Assembly (NCBI GenBank): GCA_015063325.1
Contig: SVUK01000016.1
Coordinates: 1 to 64,000, forward strand
Length of the DNA stretch: 64,000 bases
Direction: 5' to 3'
Source of the DNA: Oscillospiraceae bacterium
Lineage (GTDB): Bacteria > Bacillota > Clostridia > Oscillospirales > CAG-272
This document shows positions 9,901 to 16,291 of this stretch, piece after piece (the first letter of the stretch is position 1; every line of letters starts with the position of its first letter). Made by a program: the position numbers and the translations under genes. The notes under the pieces are model-generated. The model saw only the letters and a list, made by a program, of their open reading frames with translations, had not been told where the DNA came from and ran no database searches.

Positions 9901-9966
9901 GAATACGGGAAGCAATAGGGCGAATATAAAAAAGATACAAACAAAAAGACGGATTCCGGTTTTCAT
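3946..9966 (-). CDS. giant membrane-anchored surface protein with Listeria-Bacteroides (InlB B / Flg_new) repeats
   Basis: A 2006-residue protein with an N-terminal signal peptide (residues 1-28). Residues about 190-420 are helical, Tyr/Gln-rich and probably coiled coil. A Pro/Glu-rich hinge lies near 520-590. About 16 tandem units of 66-67 residues follow, with consensus YTVTWD..., PYG.LPQFEGTPTK, YTFAGWSPEI and TYTALW; this is the Listeria-Bacteroides repeat family (PF09479-like) seen in internalins and gut surface proteins. Then come a beta-rich region, one last divergent repeat, a transmembrane helix (LFLGSVAVLIVFIVAVVLVV) and a basic cytoplasmic tail (RRKKKK). There is no sortase motif, so it is anchored by the helix. 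GAAAGGAGCAGATCAA precedes ATG. The likely role is adhesion or surface display (inference). Confidence 0.92.
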   Translation of the reverse strand: MKTGIRLFVCIFFIFALLLPVFSVSTAGQDLRYDDNGVSVATISADDLFDLFFADETPLTDFERSYLRSEDSLSFSYSTAALPDSLVFWNYDGTKGELTVSASAFRYTARNGEEVVWVPQSIRFADGAEQLLSKIGNLYSCTRADLWNSGSVEFTVDYAWTVALSAETADAILTGAFPVAKEIRDRLDAYEIDHAEWVEQTVRYQAYCEVLETYEKAHARWEQKQQNYENYLAAKAAYDASVVEYQTLSAAWSAYNNYRRLLAEYTGAMEQYGSYAQVMQKIDSCLAIMETMFIATTDENFWCFFPSVMGETVDSVLDNSGALIDAGAPKASINLAKRATLLLRPILEKYDEARNAQYQTEFEKKQALYAVYCENYNTLRVQMGNLYDSIRAIYAYSPAQTAMKTKYPEKIPHFRQFLSQLYILQALLDDFETVNLNLPLPGGDGNLIVGDLVESALRPSDNNDADPVGTAFPTDWIEAPQAPAAVEKPTKELPPDPSLYGAPTPVEAPGAEPVAPEVVAAPGTEPDFEPLTPAEEALLAQYDAGLLPNRAAKGRGQTLSFSKSISKTATFENKRTVVFYKTDGSELEHRTVEYGQSVQTPPVLSDYQTEQYSYTFLGWIPTGSGATEPLLLDSIQTNLSLSPLFAREKRSYSVTWELWESSVTNSVEYGERPVAPDSPVRPDDAANFYRFAGWSQEILPVTGNVTYTALWQAYPLFCQITWDLGNGTTTTESFAYGTTPQYFGTPTKDPDERNVYTFAGWSPELVPATANTTYTALWSSSPRLYTVTWDVDGAQTSVSLPYGALPQFEGTPTKAQDAQYTYTFIGWSPEIVPVKSAAVYTALWQPVRRFYTVTWDVGDGKPLSELLAYGDMPQYSDTPIKAPDERNIYNFTGWSPKLVPVTGNTTYTALWEPSPRPYTVVWDLGGTNRITETYLYGETPQFEGTPTKEQDERNTYTFAGWLPEITSVTANATYTAIWNSSPRLYTVTWNVDGAQTSVSLPYGVLPQYEGTPTKEPDGQNVYTFAGWSPEIAEVTANVTYTAIWSSGARPYTVVWDLGETRFTETYPYGETPQFEGTPTKPQDERFTYTFAGWSPEITSVIANVTYTALWEPSPRLYTVTWDVDGAQTSVSLPYGALPQFDGTPSKPQNERYTYSFAGWSPEITSVTANATYTALWEPSPRLYTITWSVNGTTTSESIPYGSLPQFDRTPTKEQDEQFTYTFTGWSPEPTLVKEDAVYTAQFQPIRRFYTVTWDLWDGNSISELFPYGALPQFEGTPTRTQDEQNTYSFAGWSPEITEVTGDVTYTAVWSSGARPYTVVWALGTNRIIETYAFGELPQFEGTPTKLPDERYTYTFAGWSPEISFVTENATYTAKWNAAPRLYTVTWDLGDGVITAETYVYGELPHYDGIPAKPQDEQTSFVFAGWSPEVSVVTDDVTYAAVWKSDARLYTVTWDLGDGNFTTQIYAFGELPNYEGTPTKAPDAQRTYSFAGWSPEIVAVIEDATYTAVWETSTRLYTVIWDVDGMQTAVSLPFGALPEYEGTPTKDIDELYFYTFTGWSPELRAVTEDTVYIARWKAAPRFYLTTWDLGNGEPILSQTPNGELPIFDRTPTRENDELYCYTFAGWSPKLLPATANATYTAVWQKSPLVKDADGNTHNTQTTDESVIVEVERDELDLKNAIDFAAEDGKTISLERETATVTLDAAALKETLPEMARVQWTENIEDHSFRVDFADAEGTFLQTDLSYQVSLSYSENQILTVYDADGETLKKLTPQSVDTTARLATYSISVGKTVVCKLQYRLIYQCDEEYYSTLPDYAESGETILLDVVCDYGYEFTGATLVDEKGTESEVGASFTMPAESLTVKLHITPIVYHIVFVCNGTVLSERDYAFGETIELPEDPTLPDEGENRFVFRGWSPQVSETATGEAREQVYEASFSIISNRPPEIIDTGLWQFFVSPLFLGSVAVLIVFIVAVVLVVRWRIKVRRKKKKEQAEVSGDSEKSGQNDA
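5040..8020 (-). repeat. intragenic tandem ~200-bp repeat array
   Basis: About 15 consecutive units of roughly 198-201 bp inside the surface-protein gene. Several share long near-identical stretches, for example the segment encoding DGAQTSVSLPYG in the units near 6570, 6970 and 7570. Such identity is expected to allow unit gain, loss and shuffling by recombination. Confidence 0.85.
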
Positions 9967-10005
9967 TTGATCTGCTCCTTTCCTCTAATAAGGGATGGAT
10001 AATTT

Positions 10006-10034
10006 ATTTTATCATATTTTAGGGGGAAAGTCAA
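10006..10034 (-). promoter_or_regulatory. SigA promoter of giant surface protein gene
   Basis: On the minus strand: TTGACT (10034-10029), 17-bp spacer, TAAAAT (10011-10006). The next two leucine-rich lipoprotein genes have very similar promoters. Confidence 0.8.
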
Positions 10035-10069
10035 TATAGGGAGACTGCTTCCAAAGATTCCCGGCAAAA

Positions 10070-10318
10070 AAAGACCTCGGGACGTTGTCCCGGACCCTAC
10101 CGGCTTTTTTTAAATAAAAAAACTTTTTGCATTGCAAAAAGTTGGGCAAAAAACTTTATAAACAAGGGATTAGGGCAAACCCGATTCGGAGCAGTGAGGA
10201 AAGCCGCTTTCAAAAACTTTAAAAAGTACTCTTTTTAAAGTTTTTTGAAAGGAGAGAGGGTTTGGGGGAGAGGAAAACTTTTTGCAAAAAGTTTTCCTCT
10301 CCCCCAAGGTCTTCCCTC
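10070..10318. repeat. R2 module plus R1 hairpin (intergenic)
   Basis: Contains the R2 stem TCGGGACGTTGTCCCGG (about 10077-10093), the CTTTTTGCATTGCAAAAAG hairpin, the GTTGGGCAAAAAACTTTATAA segment, an AAAACTTTAAAAAG inverted repeat, and at about 10262-10310 the R1 palindrome of form GGGGGAGAGGAAAACTTTTT/AAAAAGTTTTCCTCTCCCCC, which sits at the stop codon of the minus-strand gene and can act as its terminator. No gene is seen. Confidence 0.8.
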
Positions 10319-10936
10319 TTATCTCATCTCGACCAAATCGCCGTCGGTACAGTGGACGGTGATAGATTTATTTTCGTCGATCCAAGTTGAAGAGCGGAAT
10401 CTTTCAAAGGCTTGCCACTGTTCGACGGTTCCCTGATAGGTGATTTCGGCAAGTGCGGTACAGCCTTTAAAAGCGTCCGATCCGATGCTGAAAACCGAAT
10501 TCGGAATGGTGACCGAAGTAAGTGCGGTGCAACCTTCGAATGCGGAAAGGAAGATGCGCTCCACGCTGTTGGGAAAGACGATATCGGTCAAGGAAGTACA
10601 GCCTTCAAACGCGGAAGCATTGATGATTTCAACGGTGGACGGAATGGTGACCTTTTTCAGATTGGTCAGTTTATAAAAACCGAACGTGCCGATTTGGGTG
10701 ACCATTTTCCCGTCGGCATTGACCGACGGAATAACAAGTTCTTCCCCTTCATAATGCTGTCCTTCCACCAAAACGTAAAAGTCGCTTCCCTCTATGGGGG
10801 CAAAATTCAAACCCTCGGGAATAACGATGGATTCTTTGCCGGAGTCATCCGAGGTTTCGCCCTGCTTTTTACCGCAGGAAACGGCAAACAGCATTGCCGC
10901 AACAAGAACGAACAGAACCAGACATTTCAGCTTCAT
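10319..10936 (-). CDS. BspA-like leucine-rich repeat lipoprotein
   Basis: A 205-residue protein with a lipoprotein signal peptide (lipobox FAVSC, Cys21). The mature part carries about four BspA-type leucine-rich repeats with the hallmark SAFEGCTSLTDIVFPNSVE and AFKGCTALAEITYQGTVEQW. This family is common on gut anaerobes, where members mediate binding to host or bacterial surfaces. The final repeat ends with a YQGTVEQWQAF...VHCTDG segment shared with the next gene and with the cyclophilin fusion at 42890. AAAGGAG precedes ATG. It has its own promoter. Confidence 0.9.
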   Translation of the reverse strand: MKLKCLVLFVLVAAMLFAVSCGKKQGETSDDSGKESIVIPEGLNFAPIEGSDFYVLVEGQHYEGEELVIPSVNADGKMVTQIGTFGFYKLTNLKKVTIPSTVEIINASAFEGCTSLTDIVFPNSVERIFLSAFEGCTALTSVTIPNSVFSIGSDAFKGCTALAEITYQGTVEQWQAFERFRSSTWIDENKSITVHCTDGDLVEMR

Positions 10937-10969
10937 TTTTATGCTCCTTTATTTGCTTGAACTGTATTT

Positions 10970-10998
10970 ATTTTACCACAGGGTAAGGGGAAAGTCAA
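10970..10998 (-). promoter_or_regulatory. SigA promoter, leucine-rich lipoprotein
   Basis: On the minus strand: TTGACT (10998-10993), 17 bp, TAAAAT (10975-10970). The -35 and early spacer (TTGACTTTCCCC) match the promoter at 10006-10034. Confidence 0.8.
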
Positions 10999-11010
10999 CG
11001 GGAGAGACAT

Positions 11011-11520
11011 TTAGTTTCTGACAATCGTCCCGTCGGAACAGTGAACGGCTTCAATCACCGTGTCGGTATTCCAGCCGCTTTCCTTTTCCACCGCGTTCCA
11101 CTGCTCCATGGTGCCGCGGAAGGTGATTTCGGAAAGCGCATGGCAAACGGCAAAGGCACCGTTGCAAATCTTTTTCAATCCTGCCGGCAAACTGACCTCA
11201 CAGAGCGCCGGACAACTTTGGAACCCCGAGGTATTAATCACCGTTACCGTATCCGGCAGCGTCACTTTTTTCAGGTTTTCCAGCGCGAGAAAACCAAACG
11301 ACGCAATTCCGGTAACCGGGGTGCCGTCGGGCGCTTTTTCGGGAATTATCAGTTCTTCCCCGGAAAAAGTCCCCTTCTTTACCTCGCCGTTTGTGTAGTA
11401 TTTCAACCCATCGGAACCGACGGGTGTTTCCCGGCTTTCCGGCTTTTTTCCGCCGCAGGCGACAATCAAAAGGGCAACGGTCAAAAGCAAAGCCAAAACG
11501 GCAAATCGTTTCATTTTCAT
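11011..11520 (-). CDS. BspA-like leucine-rich repeat lipoprotein (paralogue)
   Basis: A 169-residue paralogue of the neighbouring gene. The signal peptide ends at LIVACGG (Cys22). Repeats include GFLALENLKKVTLPDTVTVI and AFAVCHALSEITFRGTMEQW, and the end is VHCSDGTIVRN. It has fewer repeats than the gene at 10319. Tandem placement and shared promoter architecture point to gene duplication. Confidence 0.88.
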   Translation of the reverse strand: MKMKRFAVLALLLTVALLIVACGGKKPESRETPVGSDGLKYYTNGEVKKGTFSGEELIIPEKAPDGTPVTGIASFGFLALENLKKVTLPDTVTVINTSGFQSCPALCEVSLPAGLKKICNGAFAVCHALSEITFRGTMEQWNAVEKESGWNTDTVIEAVHCSDGTIVRN

Positions 11521-11555
11521 AGGAGCTACTCCCCGTGTAATTTCATATTTTCTTT

Positions 11556-11584
11556 ATTTTACCACAAAGCGCAAAAAAAATCAA
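11556..11584 (-). promoter_or_regulatory. SigA promoter, second leucine-rich lipoprotein
   Basis: On the minus strand: TTGATT (11584-11579), 17 bp, TAAAAT (11561-11556). A GTGGTAAAATAAA block is shared with the promoter at 10970. Confidence 0.75.
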
Positions 11585-11665
11585 TCCCGAAAAGAAAAAA
11601 GGAGCGCTTTTCAAAACGAAAGCGCTCTTTTTTCATGCGAATGTGAAAATCTGATAGCAAAATAT

Positions 11666-11950
11666 TCAATCAACGCAGGTGCCGTTTACATAGTGGTAAA
11701 CGTTTCCATCGGCACAGGTAACGGTCAGATTGGAACAGTCGGTCAGCAGGGTTTCCATCGTAATATCCTCCCATTCATCCATGGTGCCGCGGAAGGTGAT
11801 TTCGGAGAGCGATGTGCCCGAGAACGCGTTTGCACTGATGTAGTACAGGCTGGCAGAGAGGCTGATAGAGGTCGGCGCGGATGCGCCCGTAGCGATTTCC
11901 GGGTACCGCAACAGGGTTGGGGGCTTGGGGGAGGGGAAAACTTTTTGCAA
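11666..11950 (-). pseudogene. truncated BspA-like leucine-rich repeat gene
   Basis: Only the C-terminal end of a third paralogue survives, with SASLYYISANAFSGTSLSEI and FRGTMDEWEDITME followed by a CADG tail. Upstream of about 11893 (minus-strand 5' side) the reading frame runs into an R3 element end (CCGCAACAGG on the + strand) and then the R1 hairpin, so signal peptide, start and promoter are gone. The open frame to 11950 is accidental read-through of the repeats. Confidence 0.8.
11891..11916. repeat. R3 element end remnant
   Basis: Matches the right terminus of R3 (ATTTC.GGGTACCGCAACAGG), directly at the break point of the truncated leucine-rich gene. Confidence 0.65.
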
Positions 11951-11968
11951 AAAGTTTTCCCCTCCCCC
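11927..11968. terminator. R1 palindromic hairpin
   Basis: A perfect 20-bp-arm palindrome: GGGGGAGGGGAAAACTTTTT, GC, then its complement. It lies just after the stop codon (11975) of the minus-strand sigma-like gene, as expected for its terminator. Confidence 0.8.
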
Positions 11969-11974
11969 GAGGTC

Positions 11975-12586
11975 TTATCCCCTCCCCCTCCTTCTCAGAA
12001 GAATCCGGGAAGCGACGGCGATTGCTTTTTTATGAATGCGGTAGGCGGTCCGCCGGGAGACGTTCAGCAATTCGGCGCACTGTTCGATCGAATGCCCGTT
12101 GAGGTAGCGCAAGGTCAAAAGCGATTTTTCGCGCGCCGGCGGCATGGAATTGATCAGCGATACCACTGCACGACAGCGCGCGCGCCAGTAATCAATGTTC
12201 CCCCACGGATTGGAGGAAATCCCAATGGCACAATCCATTCTGCGCGCGCGCTCGTGATACTCAATCAAAGCCGAGCAAAGCAAAAAATCCGAAAGGAACC
12301 GCCGAGTGCGCTCCTCCAGCGACGGCAGGACGTAATCCGGCTTAACCGAGCGCAAAACGGCAAGATCCTCATCACTTGGAAAAAGGGGCGTAAGATCTCC
12401 GAGATCAGCGTCGGTCACAGTATCCAGTTCCAGCGCGGCAAGCGGATCGCCGGAAAAATAGAATTCCAGTCCAAAAGCGGCGCGCGCCTGCTCGTTGGCG
12501 GCAAGAACGGGATTTTGTTCCGCGTCCTGCCGCTCCGGGTGCGTCCGTTTCAACGTTAAGATCGGGCGACTCGATTCATGATTCAT
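11975..12586 (-). CDS. sigma-70 region 4-like HTH protein
   Basis: A 203-residue protein. The C-terminal 60 residues form a sigma-70 region-4 type HTH: INSMPPAREKSLLTLRYLNG, then SIEQCAELLNVSRRTAYRIH as the HTH, then a basic tail RRRGRG. The N-terminal part matches no family I know, and no region 2 is visible. It therefore resembles the small phage-type region-4 regulators (DUF1492/ArpU-like) more than a complete sigma factor. ATG 12586 overlaps the stop of the upstream Cys-rich gene by 11 bases, so the two are translationally coupled. Both lie opposite a LexA-like repressor. Confidence 0.75.
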   Translation of the reverse strand: MNHESSRPILTLKRTHPERQDAEQNPVLAANEQARAAFGLEFYFSGDPLAALELDTVTDADLGDLTPLFPSDEDLAVLRSVKPDYVLPSLEERTRRFLSDFLLCSALIEYHERARRMDCAIGISSNPWGNIDYWRARCRAVVSLINSMPPAREKSLLTLRYLNGHSIEQCAELLNVSRRTAYRIHKKAIAVASRILLRRRGRG

Positions 12587-12869
12587 AGCGGCCACCGATA
12601 TGTACCTTCGGCGCGTTGATTGCCGGAAGGATCCCCATAGATTCAATCCATTCATCCCATGTTGTTTCGCAAAACCGAACCAAATCGTCGGGGCTTGCGT
12701 TTTCAATGCATTCGCGGCAGTACGGCTTTCCGTGGGAGAGGTAATGAAACCCGTCCTCGGAGAGCGTCGAACCGCAGTTGCGGCACTGCGTGCCGCCGTA
12801 AGCCTGATCGTTTCCGCTTGCGTTGGGGCAGAACGGTGGACAGATCAGCTGCCTGCAAAATTGACACAT
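12576..12869 (-). CDS. small Cys-rich zinc-finger-like protein
   Basis: A 97-residue protein beginning MCQFCRQLICPPFCPN with further CRNCGS and YCRECIEN pairs: three CxxC-type knuckles, presumably one or two zinc sites. The C-terminal half (LVRFCETTWDEWIESMGILP) is helical. No named family is recognised. AAAGGAG lies about 10 bases before ATG. It is the first gene of a two-gene operon with the sigma-like protein, so it may act as its partner or as a nucleic-acid-binding accessory (inference). Confidence 0.75.
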   Translation of the reverse strand: MCQFCRQLICPPFCPNASGNDQAYGGTQCRNCGSTLSEDGFHYLSHGKPYCRECIENASPDDLVRFCETTWDEWIESMGILPAINAPKVHIGGRYES

Positions 12870-12977
12870 TTTTGAATTTCTCCTTTCTTTTTTCTAATCC
12901 TTTTTTTCATTTTTTCGGTCGGATCGTCAAGGGAGAAAAAAACGGAAAAATTTTTTCGGGATTTTTCGCGCGTCCTC

Positions 12978-13006
12978 TTGACTTTTCGACAAAATGCCTG
13001 TATACT
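12978..13006 (+). promoter_or_regulatory. SigA promoter of LexA-like repressor gene
   Basis: TTGACT (12978-12983), 17 bp, TATACT (13001-13006). It points right, with a start site near 13012, and faces the minus-strand promoter at 13023-13051 so closely that the two cannot be occupied together. Confidence 0.8.
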
Positions 13007-13022
13007 GTTATCAAGCATAGCC

Positions 13023-13051
13023 ATTATATCGCATTTCCGAATTATTTTCAA
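13023..13051 (-). promoter_or_regulatory. SigA promoter of Cys-rich/sigma-like operon
   Basis: On the minus strand: TTGAAA (13051-13046), 17 bp, TATAAT (13028-13023). Its start site is near 13016, a few bases from the + strand start site. Confidence 0.8.
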
Positions 13052-13069
13052 GTACTATTTCGCATTTCC
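13029..13069. promoter_or_regulatory. candidate operator: two TCGCATTTCC direct repeats
   Basis: TCGCATTTCC occurs at 13029-13038 and 13060-13069, 31 bp apart (about three helical turns). One copy lies in the spacer of the minus-strand promoter. A likely binding site for the adjacent LexA-like repressor, by position only. Confidence 0.55.
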
Positions 13070-13175
13070 TTAATATTTGGGGCAATGCACGAATTTATCG
13101 TTCCCTATTTGTAAAAAGGGGACAAATCGGTCGACAAAAACCGCACCTTTTCGGCGGAGTTGGGGGAAAATAGGA

Positions 13176-13808
13176 ATGGAATACGCAAAGTTTGAAGAGC
13201 TTTTACGCGCAAAGGAAACGACGGTTTATCAAGTTTCCAAGGCAACCGGTATTGCCGCCTCCACCTTTACCGACTGGAAAAACGGGCGCAGTATGCCAAA
13301 AGCCGACAAACTTTCTCGAATTGCGGCATTTTTTGGCGTGGGGTTGGACGAACTGCTGGGAACCGAGAGCGGCAACCGTACGCTGGAAAACTTCTACCAA
13401 ACCGCCCGGGCACGCAAAATGGTACCGGTCATCGGCGTCATTCGTGCAGGGTCTCCCATCGTCACCGACGAAACGCTGATAGGCTACGAGTTTGCCGATG
13501 TGGAGGACGCAGAAGACTATTTCTATTTGGAAGTTTGCGGCGACAGCATGAAAAACTGCGGCATCGTCAGCGGCACTTACGTCCTGTTTCGCAAACAGCA
13601 GTACGCTGCAAACGGCGATATCGTTGCCTGCCTTGTGGACGGCGACAGCGCCACCGTTAAACGATTTTCCTTTGATAAAAAAACGCGGCGGATCGTCCTA
13701 TCTCCCGAGAACGATGACTATTCCCCCATTCTCCTCTCCCCCGAGGACTTTGAAACCGGCAGAGCGCGCATTCTCGGTATCGCCGTAGAGGCAAAGACGC
13801 GGTTTTGA
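13176..13808 (+). CDS. LexA/CI-type autocleavable repressor (XRE HTH + S24 peptidase)
   Basis: A 210-residue protein. Residues 1-65 are an XRE HTH (TTVYQVSKATGIAASTFTDW), and residues 85-205 are an S24 LexA-type peptidase. The self-cleavage set is complete: Ala91-Gly92 scissile pair, nucleophile Ser124 in CGDSMKNCG, and Lys162 in SATVKRF, with spacing close to LexA. It should therefore repress targets until RecA-stimulated autocleavage after DNA damage (family knowledge). It is divergent from the Cys-rich/sigma-like pair and shares its promoter region. ATG 13176 follows a TTGGGGGAAAATAGGA stretch. Possible prophage relic, but no phage structural genes are nearby. Confidence 0.9.
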   Translation: MEYAKFEELLRAKETTVYQVSKATGIAASTFTDWKNGRSMPKADKLSRIAAFFGVGLDELLGTESGNRTLENFYQTARARKMVPVIGVIRAGSPIVTDETLIGYEFADVEDAEDYFYLEVCGDSMKNCGIVSGTYVLFRKQQYAANGDIVACLVDGDSATVKRFSFDKKTRRIVLSPENDDYSPILLSPEDFETGRARILGIAVEAKTRF

Positions 13809-14180
13809 AGAGGGGAAGGTCGCGAGGGGGAGAGACCTTTTTTGCAAAAAAGTTCTCTCCCCCTCGCGCTCCCTCTCTTTCAAAAAACTCCCAAAAGGGG
13901 ATTTTGAGAGTTTTTGAAAGCGGTTTTCTGTACCGCTCCGGAGATTGTTTGTTTTCAGCCTTTATTTATAAAGTTTTGATCCAACTTTTTCAAAAGTTGG
14001 TAGGGGGTGGGACGAAGTCCCACGACCTTCTTTCGCGCCAACGGCGCGAACCTTCCTCGCTTTTTGTTCGCGCTTTGCGCGAAAAGACCTCGGGACTTTG
14101 TCCCGAACCCTACTCGCTTTTTTGAAATAAAAGAAACTTTTTGCGTTGCAAAAAGTTAGGCAAAAAACTTTTTATCTTGG
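13809..14180. repeat. R1 hairpin + R2 module (intergenic)
   Basis: An R1 palindrome just after the repressor stop (about 13826-13873, GCGAGGGGGAGAGACC arms), an inverted repeat CTTTCAAAAACTC..GAGTTTTTGAAAG, then R2 stems GTGGGACGAAGTCCCAC, TTCGCGCCAACGGCGCGAA and TCGGGACTTTGTCCCGA (about 14090-14106), ending in a CTTTTTGCGTTGCAAAAAG hairpin. No gene is seen. Confidence 0.8.
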
Positions 14181-14220
14181 TCGTTTTAGAATCATACTTT
14201 AATTGAAAGGGGTGGATTTC

Positions 14221-16194
14221 ATGCTGTTATTGACCGCGAGCGACGTTTCGGTTTCGTTCGGTACCGACGTGGTGTTGGAAAAGGTATCCTTTTCGGTTGC
14301 CGAAAACGACCGCTTGGGCGTCATCGGCGTCAACGGGTGCGGAAAGTCCACCTTGCTCAAGCTGATTTGCGGCGAGATGGAGCCGACTTCCGGTTCAATC
14401 CATCTCTCGCGTGAAAAAACGATTGGCATTCTGCGGCAGGATGACGCTTTTCTTGCGGGAGATTTGAATTTGACCCTTTCCGGACGGATGCTTGCCGCCT
14501 TTCCCGATCTGCTTGCCGCCGAGCGCCGTCTTGCCGAACTCGAACCGCTCCTTTCCTCGGGCGATGATAAAATCATTCGCGAATACACCGCTCTGCACGA
14601 ATCCTTTCTTTCCTCGGGCGGCTTAACCTTTCGTTCCCGTGCCGACGCCACACTCGCCAAACTCGGATTTGATGAAGAAACGCGAAAACGCACCGTCGGC
14701 TCGCTTTCGGGAGGTCAGCGTACCCGTCTCGCCCTCGCCGTCCAGCTGGTGCGCGAGCCCGATCTTCTCCTTTTGGACGAACCGACTAACCATCTCGACG
14801 TGGAGACGATGGGTTGGCTGGAAAACTACCTTTTATCCTATTCCAAATGTTTTATTGCCGTTTCCCACGACCGCTATTTTCTTGACCGCGTGACCACCAA
14901 GACTCTGCATATCGAACATCACGGCGCAAAACTCTATGCCGGCGGCTATACCGCCTCGATGGAGCAGCGCCGCATTGACCGCGAGATTGCCGAACGCCAC
15001 TGGAAGAATCAACAGCGCGAGATTGCCCGACAGGAAGCCTATATTGCCCAGCAAAGGGCATGGAACCGCGAGCGCAACATTATTGCCGCCGAAAGCCGCC
15101 AAAAGCTTTTGGATAAAATGGAGCGCGTCGAACGTCCCAAAGCCGACGCCAAGGGGATCTCCATGCGCTTTACCTCGGCAGGCGCCTCGGGCAACGACGT
15201 CCTCTCGGTGCGCGGTCTTACCTTCGGCTACGTCAATACTGCGCCTCTGTTTACCGACCTGAACTTCACCGTTAAGCGTTTGGAACGGATTTTTGTGGTC
15301 GGTCCCAACGGTTGCGGCAAATCTACGCTGGTCAAGCTTCTTTTGGGCAAGCTTCCGCCCTCGCGCGGCGTGATCGAACCCGGCTACCATGTGGAAATCG
15401 GCTACTACGACCAGGAAAACCAAAATCTGACTCCCGAAAACACCGTTTTGGATGAACTTTGGAATGCCTACCCCACGCGTACCGAAACAGAGATTCGCTC
15501 CACACTCGGCTTGTTTCGTTTCACCGGGGACGCGGTTTTTCGCACCGTCTCGGTTCTTTCGGGCGGCGAACGCGCGCGGCTGACGCTTGCGAAATTGATG
15601 CTTTCGCGAAAAAATTTTCTTTTGCTTGACGAGCCGACCAACCATTTGGATATCGACTCGCGCGAGGCGCTCGGAGAGGCGCTTTCCGCCTTTGACGGTA
15701 CTATTTTTGTCGTTTCGCATGACCGCTATCTGATCGAAAAACTCGCCACGCGAATCCTTCTCTTTCAGCCGCCGTTTTCGGGATTCGGAGATCTGTTTTC
15801 CTTCCCTGTGCAACACCTCGGAACGGCATTTACCGATTTGAGCGCCGAAATTGCCGCACGCCAAAACGGCGCGGTCACCGGCGTTTCGGAAAAAGAATCC
15901 AAAACAAAACAGAATGCCGACGCGCCCACCCTTGCCGATGTCCCTGCGCCATCGCAAAAGGAACGCTACCTGCAGGCAAAACAGTCGGCGTCCGCCGAGC
16001 GCAAACGCAAATCGGCACTTGAACGCCTGCACGCAGAAGCGCAAAGGCTGGAAAATGAAATTGCCGCCGTTGAAGAAGAGCTTTACGGCTCTGCCGCCGC
16101 CGATTACGCGCGCGCCGCCGAACTCGATACCGCTCGCTCTGCCCTCGAATCCCAGCTTATGGAAGTTTATGAGGAATTGGAAGAGCTGGAGTAA
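14221..16194 (+). CDS. ABC-F family ATP-binding protein
   Basis: A 657-residue protein with two ABC cassettes and no membrane segment. Cassette 1: Walker A GVNGCGKST, signature LSGGQRTR, Walker B LLLLDEPTNHLD. Charged interdomain linker at about 245-310 (ERHWKNQQREIARQEAYIAQ). Cassette 2: GPNGCGKST, LSGGERAR, LLLDEPTNHLD. A C-terminal Lys/Glu-rich coiled coil (LERLHAEAQRLENEIAAVEE) is as in Uup/YdiF-like members. ABC-F proteins act at the ribosomal E site on stalled or antibiotic-bound ribosomes. ATG 14221 is preferred because AAAGGGG lies 9 bases upstream. Whether it confers antibiotic protection cannot be told. Confidence 0.93.
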   Translation: MLLLTASDVSVSFGTDVVLEKVSFSVAENDRLGVIGVNGCGKSTLLKLICGEMEPTSGSIHLSREKTIGILRQDDAFLAGDLNLTLSGRMLAAFPDLLAAERRLAELEPLLSSGDDKIIREYTALHESFLSSGGLTFRSRADATLAKLGFDEETRKRTVGSLSGGQRTRLALAVQLVREPDLLLLDEPTNHLDVETMGWLENYLLSYSKCFIAVSHDRYFLDRVTTKTLHIEHHGAKLYAGGYTASMEQRRIDREIAERHWKNQQREIARQEAYIAQQRAWNRERNIIAAESRQKLLDKMERVERPKADAKGISMRFTSAGASGNDVLSVRGLTFGYVNTAPLFTDLNFTVKRLERIFVVGPNGCGKSTLVKLLLGKLPPSRGVIEPGYHVEIGYYDQENQNLTPENTVLDELWNAYPTRTETEIRSTLGLFRFTGDAVFRTVSVLSGGERARLTLAKLMLSRKNFLLLDEPTNHLDIDSREALGEALSAFDGTIFVVSHDRYLIEKLATRILLFQPPFSGFGDLFSFPVQHLGTAFTDLSAEIAARQNGAVTGVSEKESKTKQNADAPTLADVPAPSQKERYLQAKQSASAERKRKSALERLHAEAQRLENEIAAVEEELYGSAAADYARAAELDTARSALESQLMEVYEELEELE

Positions 16195-16209
16195 GAGGGA
16201 GGGAGGAAA

Positions 16210-16291
16210 AACCTGAACTGCCCCAAATTGTGCGGACAGCACAATTTGGGGCAGTTCAGGTTGCACAAGTCCGTAAAAAACGGACTTGTGC
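16210..16291. repeat. two back-to-back perfect palindromes
   Basis: Arms of 24 bp (16210-16233 and 16239-16262, around CCCCAAATTGTGC/GCACAATTTGGGG) with a 5-nt loop, followed without gap by 12-bp arms GCACAAGTCCGT/ACGGACTTGTGC (16263-16291). The second palindrome ends where recognisable dihydrolipoamide dehydrogenase sequence begins. Confidence 0.85.

Noticed and set aside
11975..13808. Prophage
   Set aside because: A LexA-type repressor and a region-4-like regulator are present, but no integrase, terminase, capsid, tail or lysis genes lie on either side.
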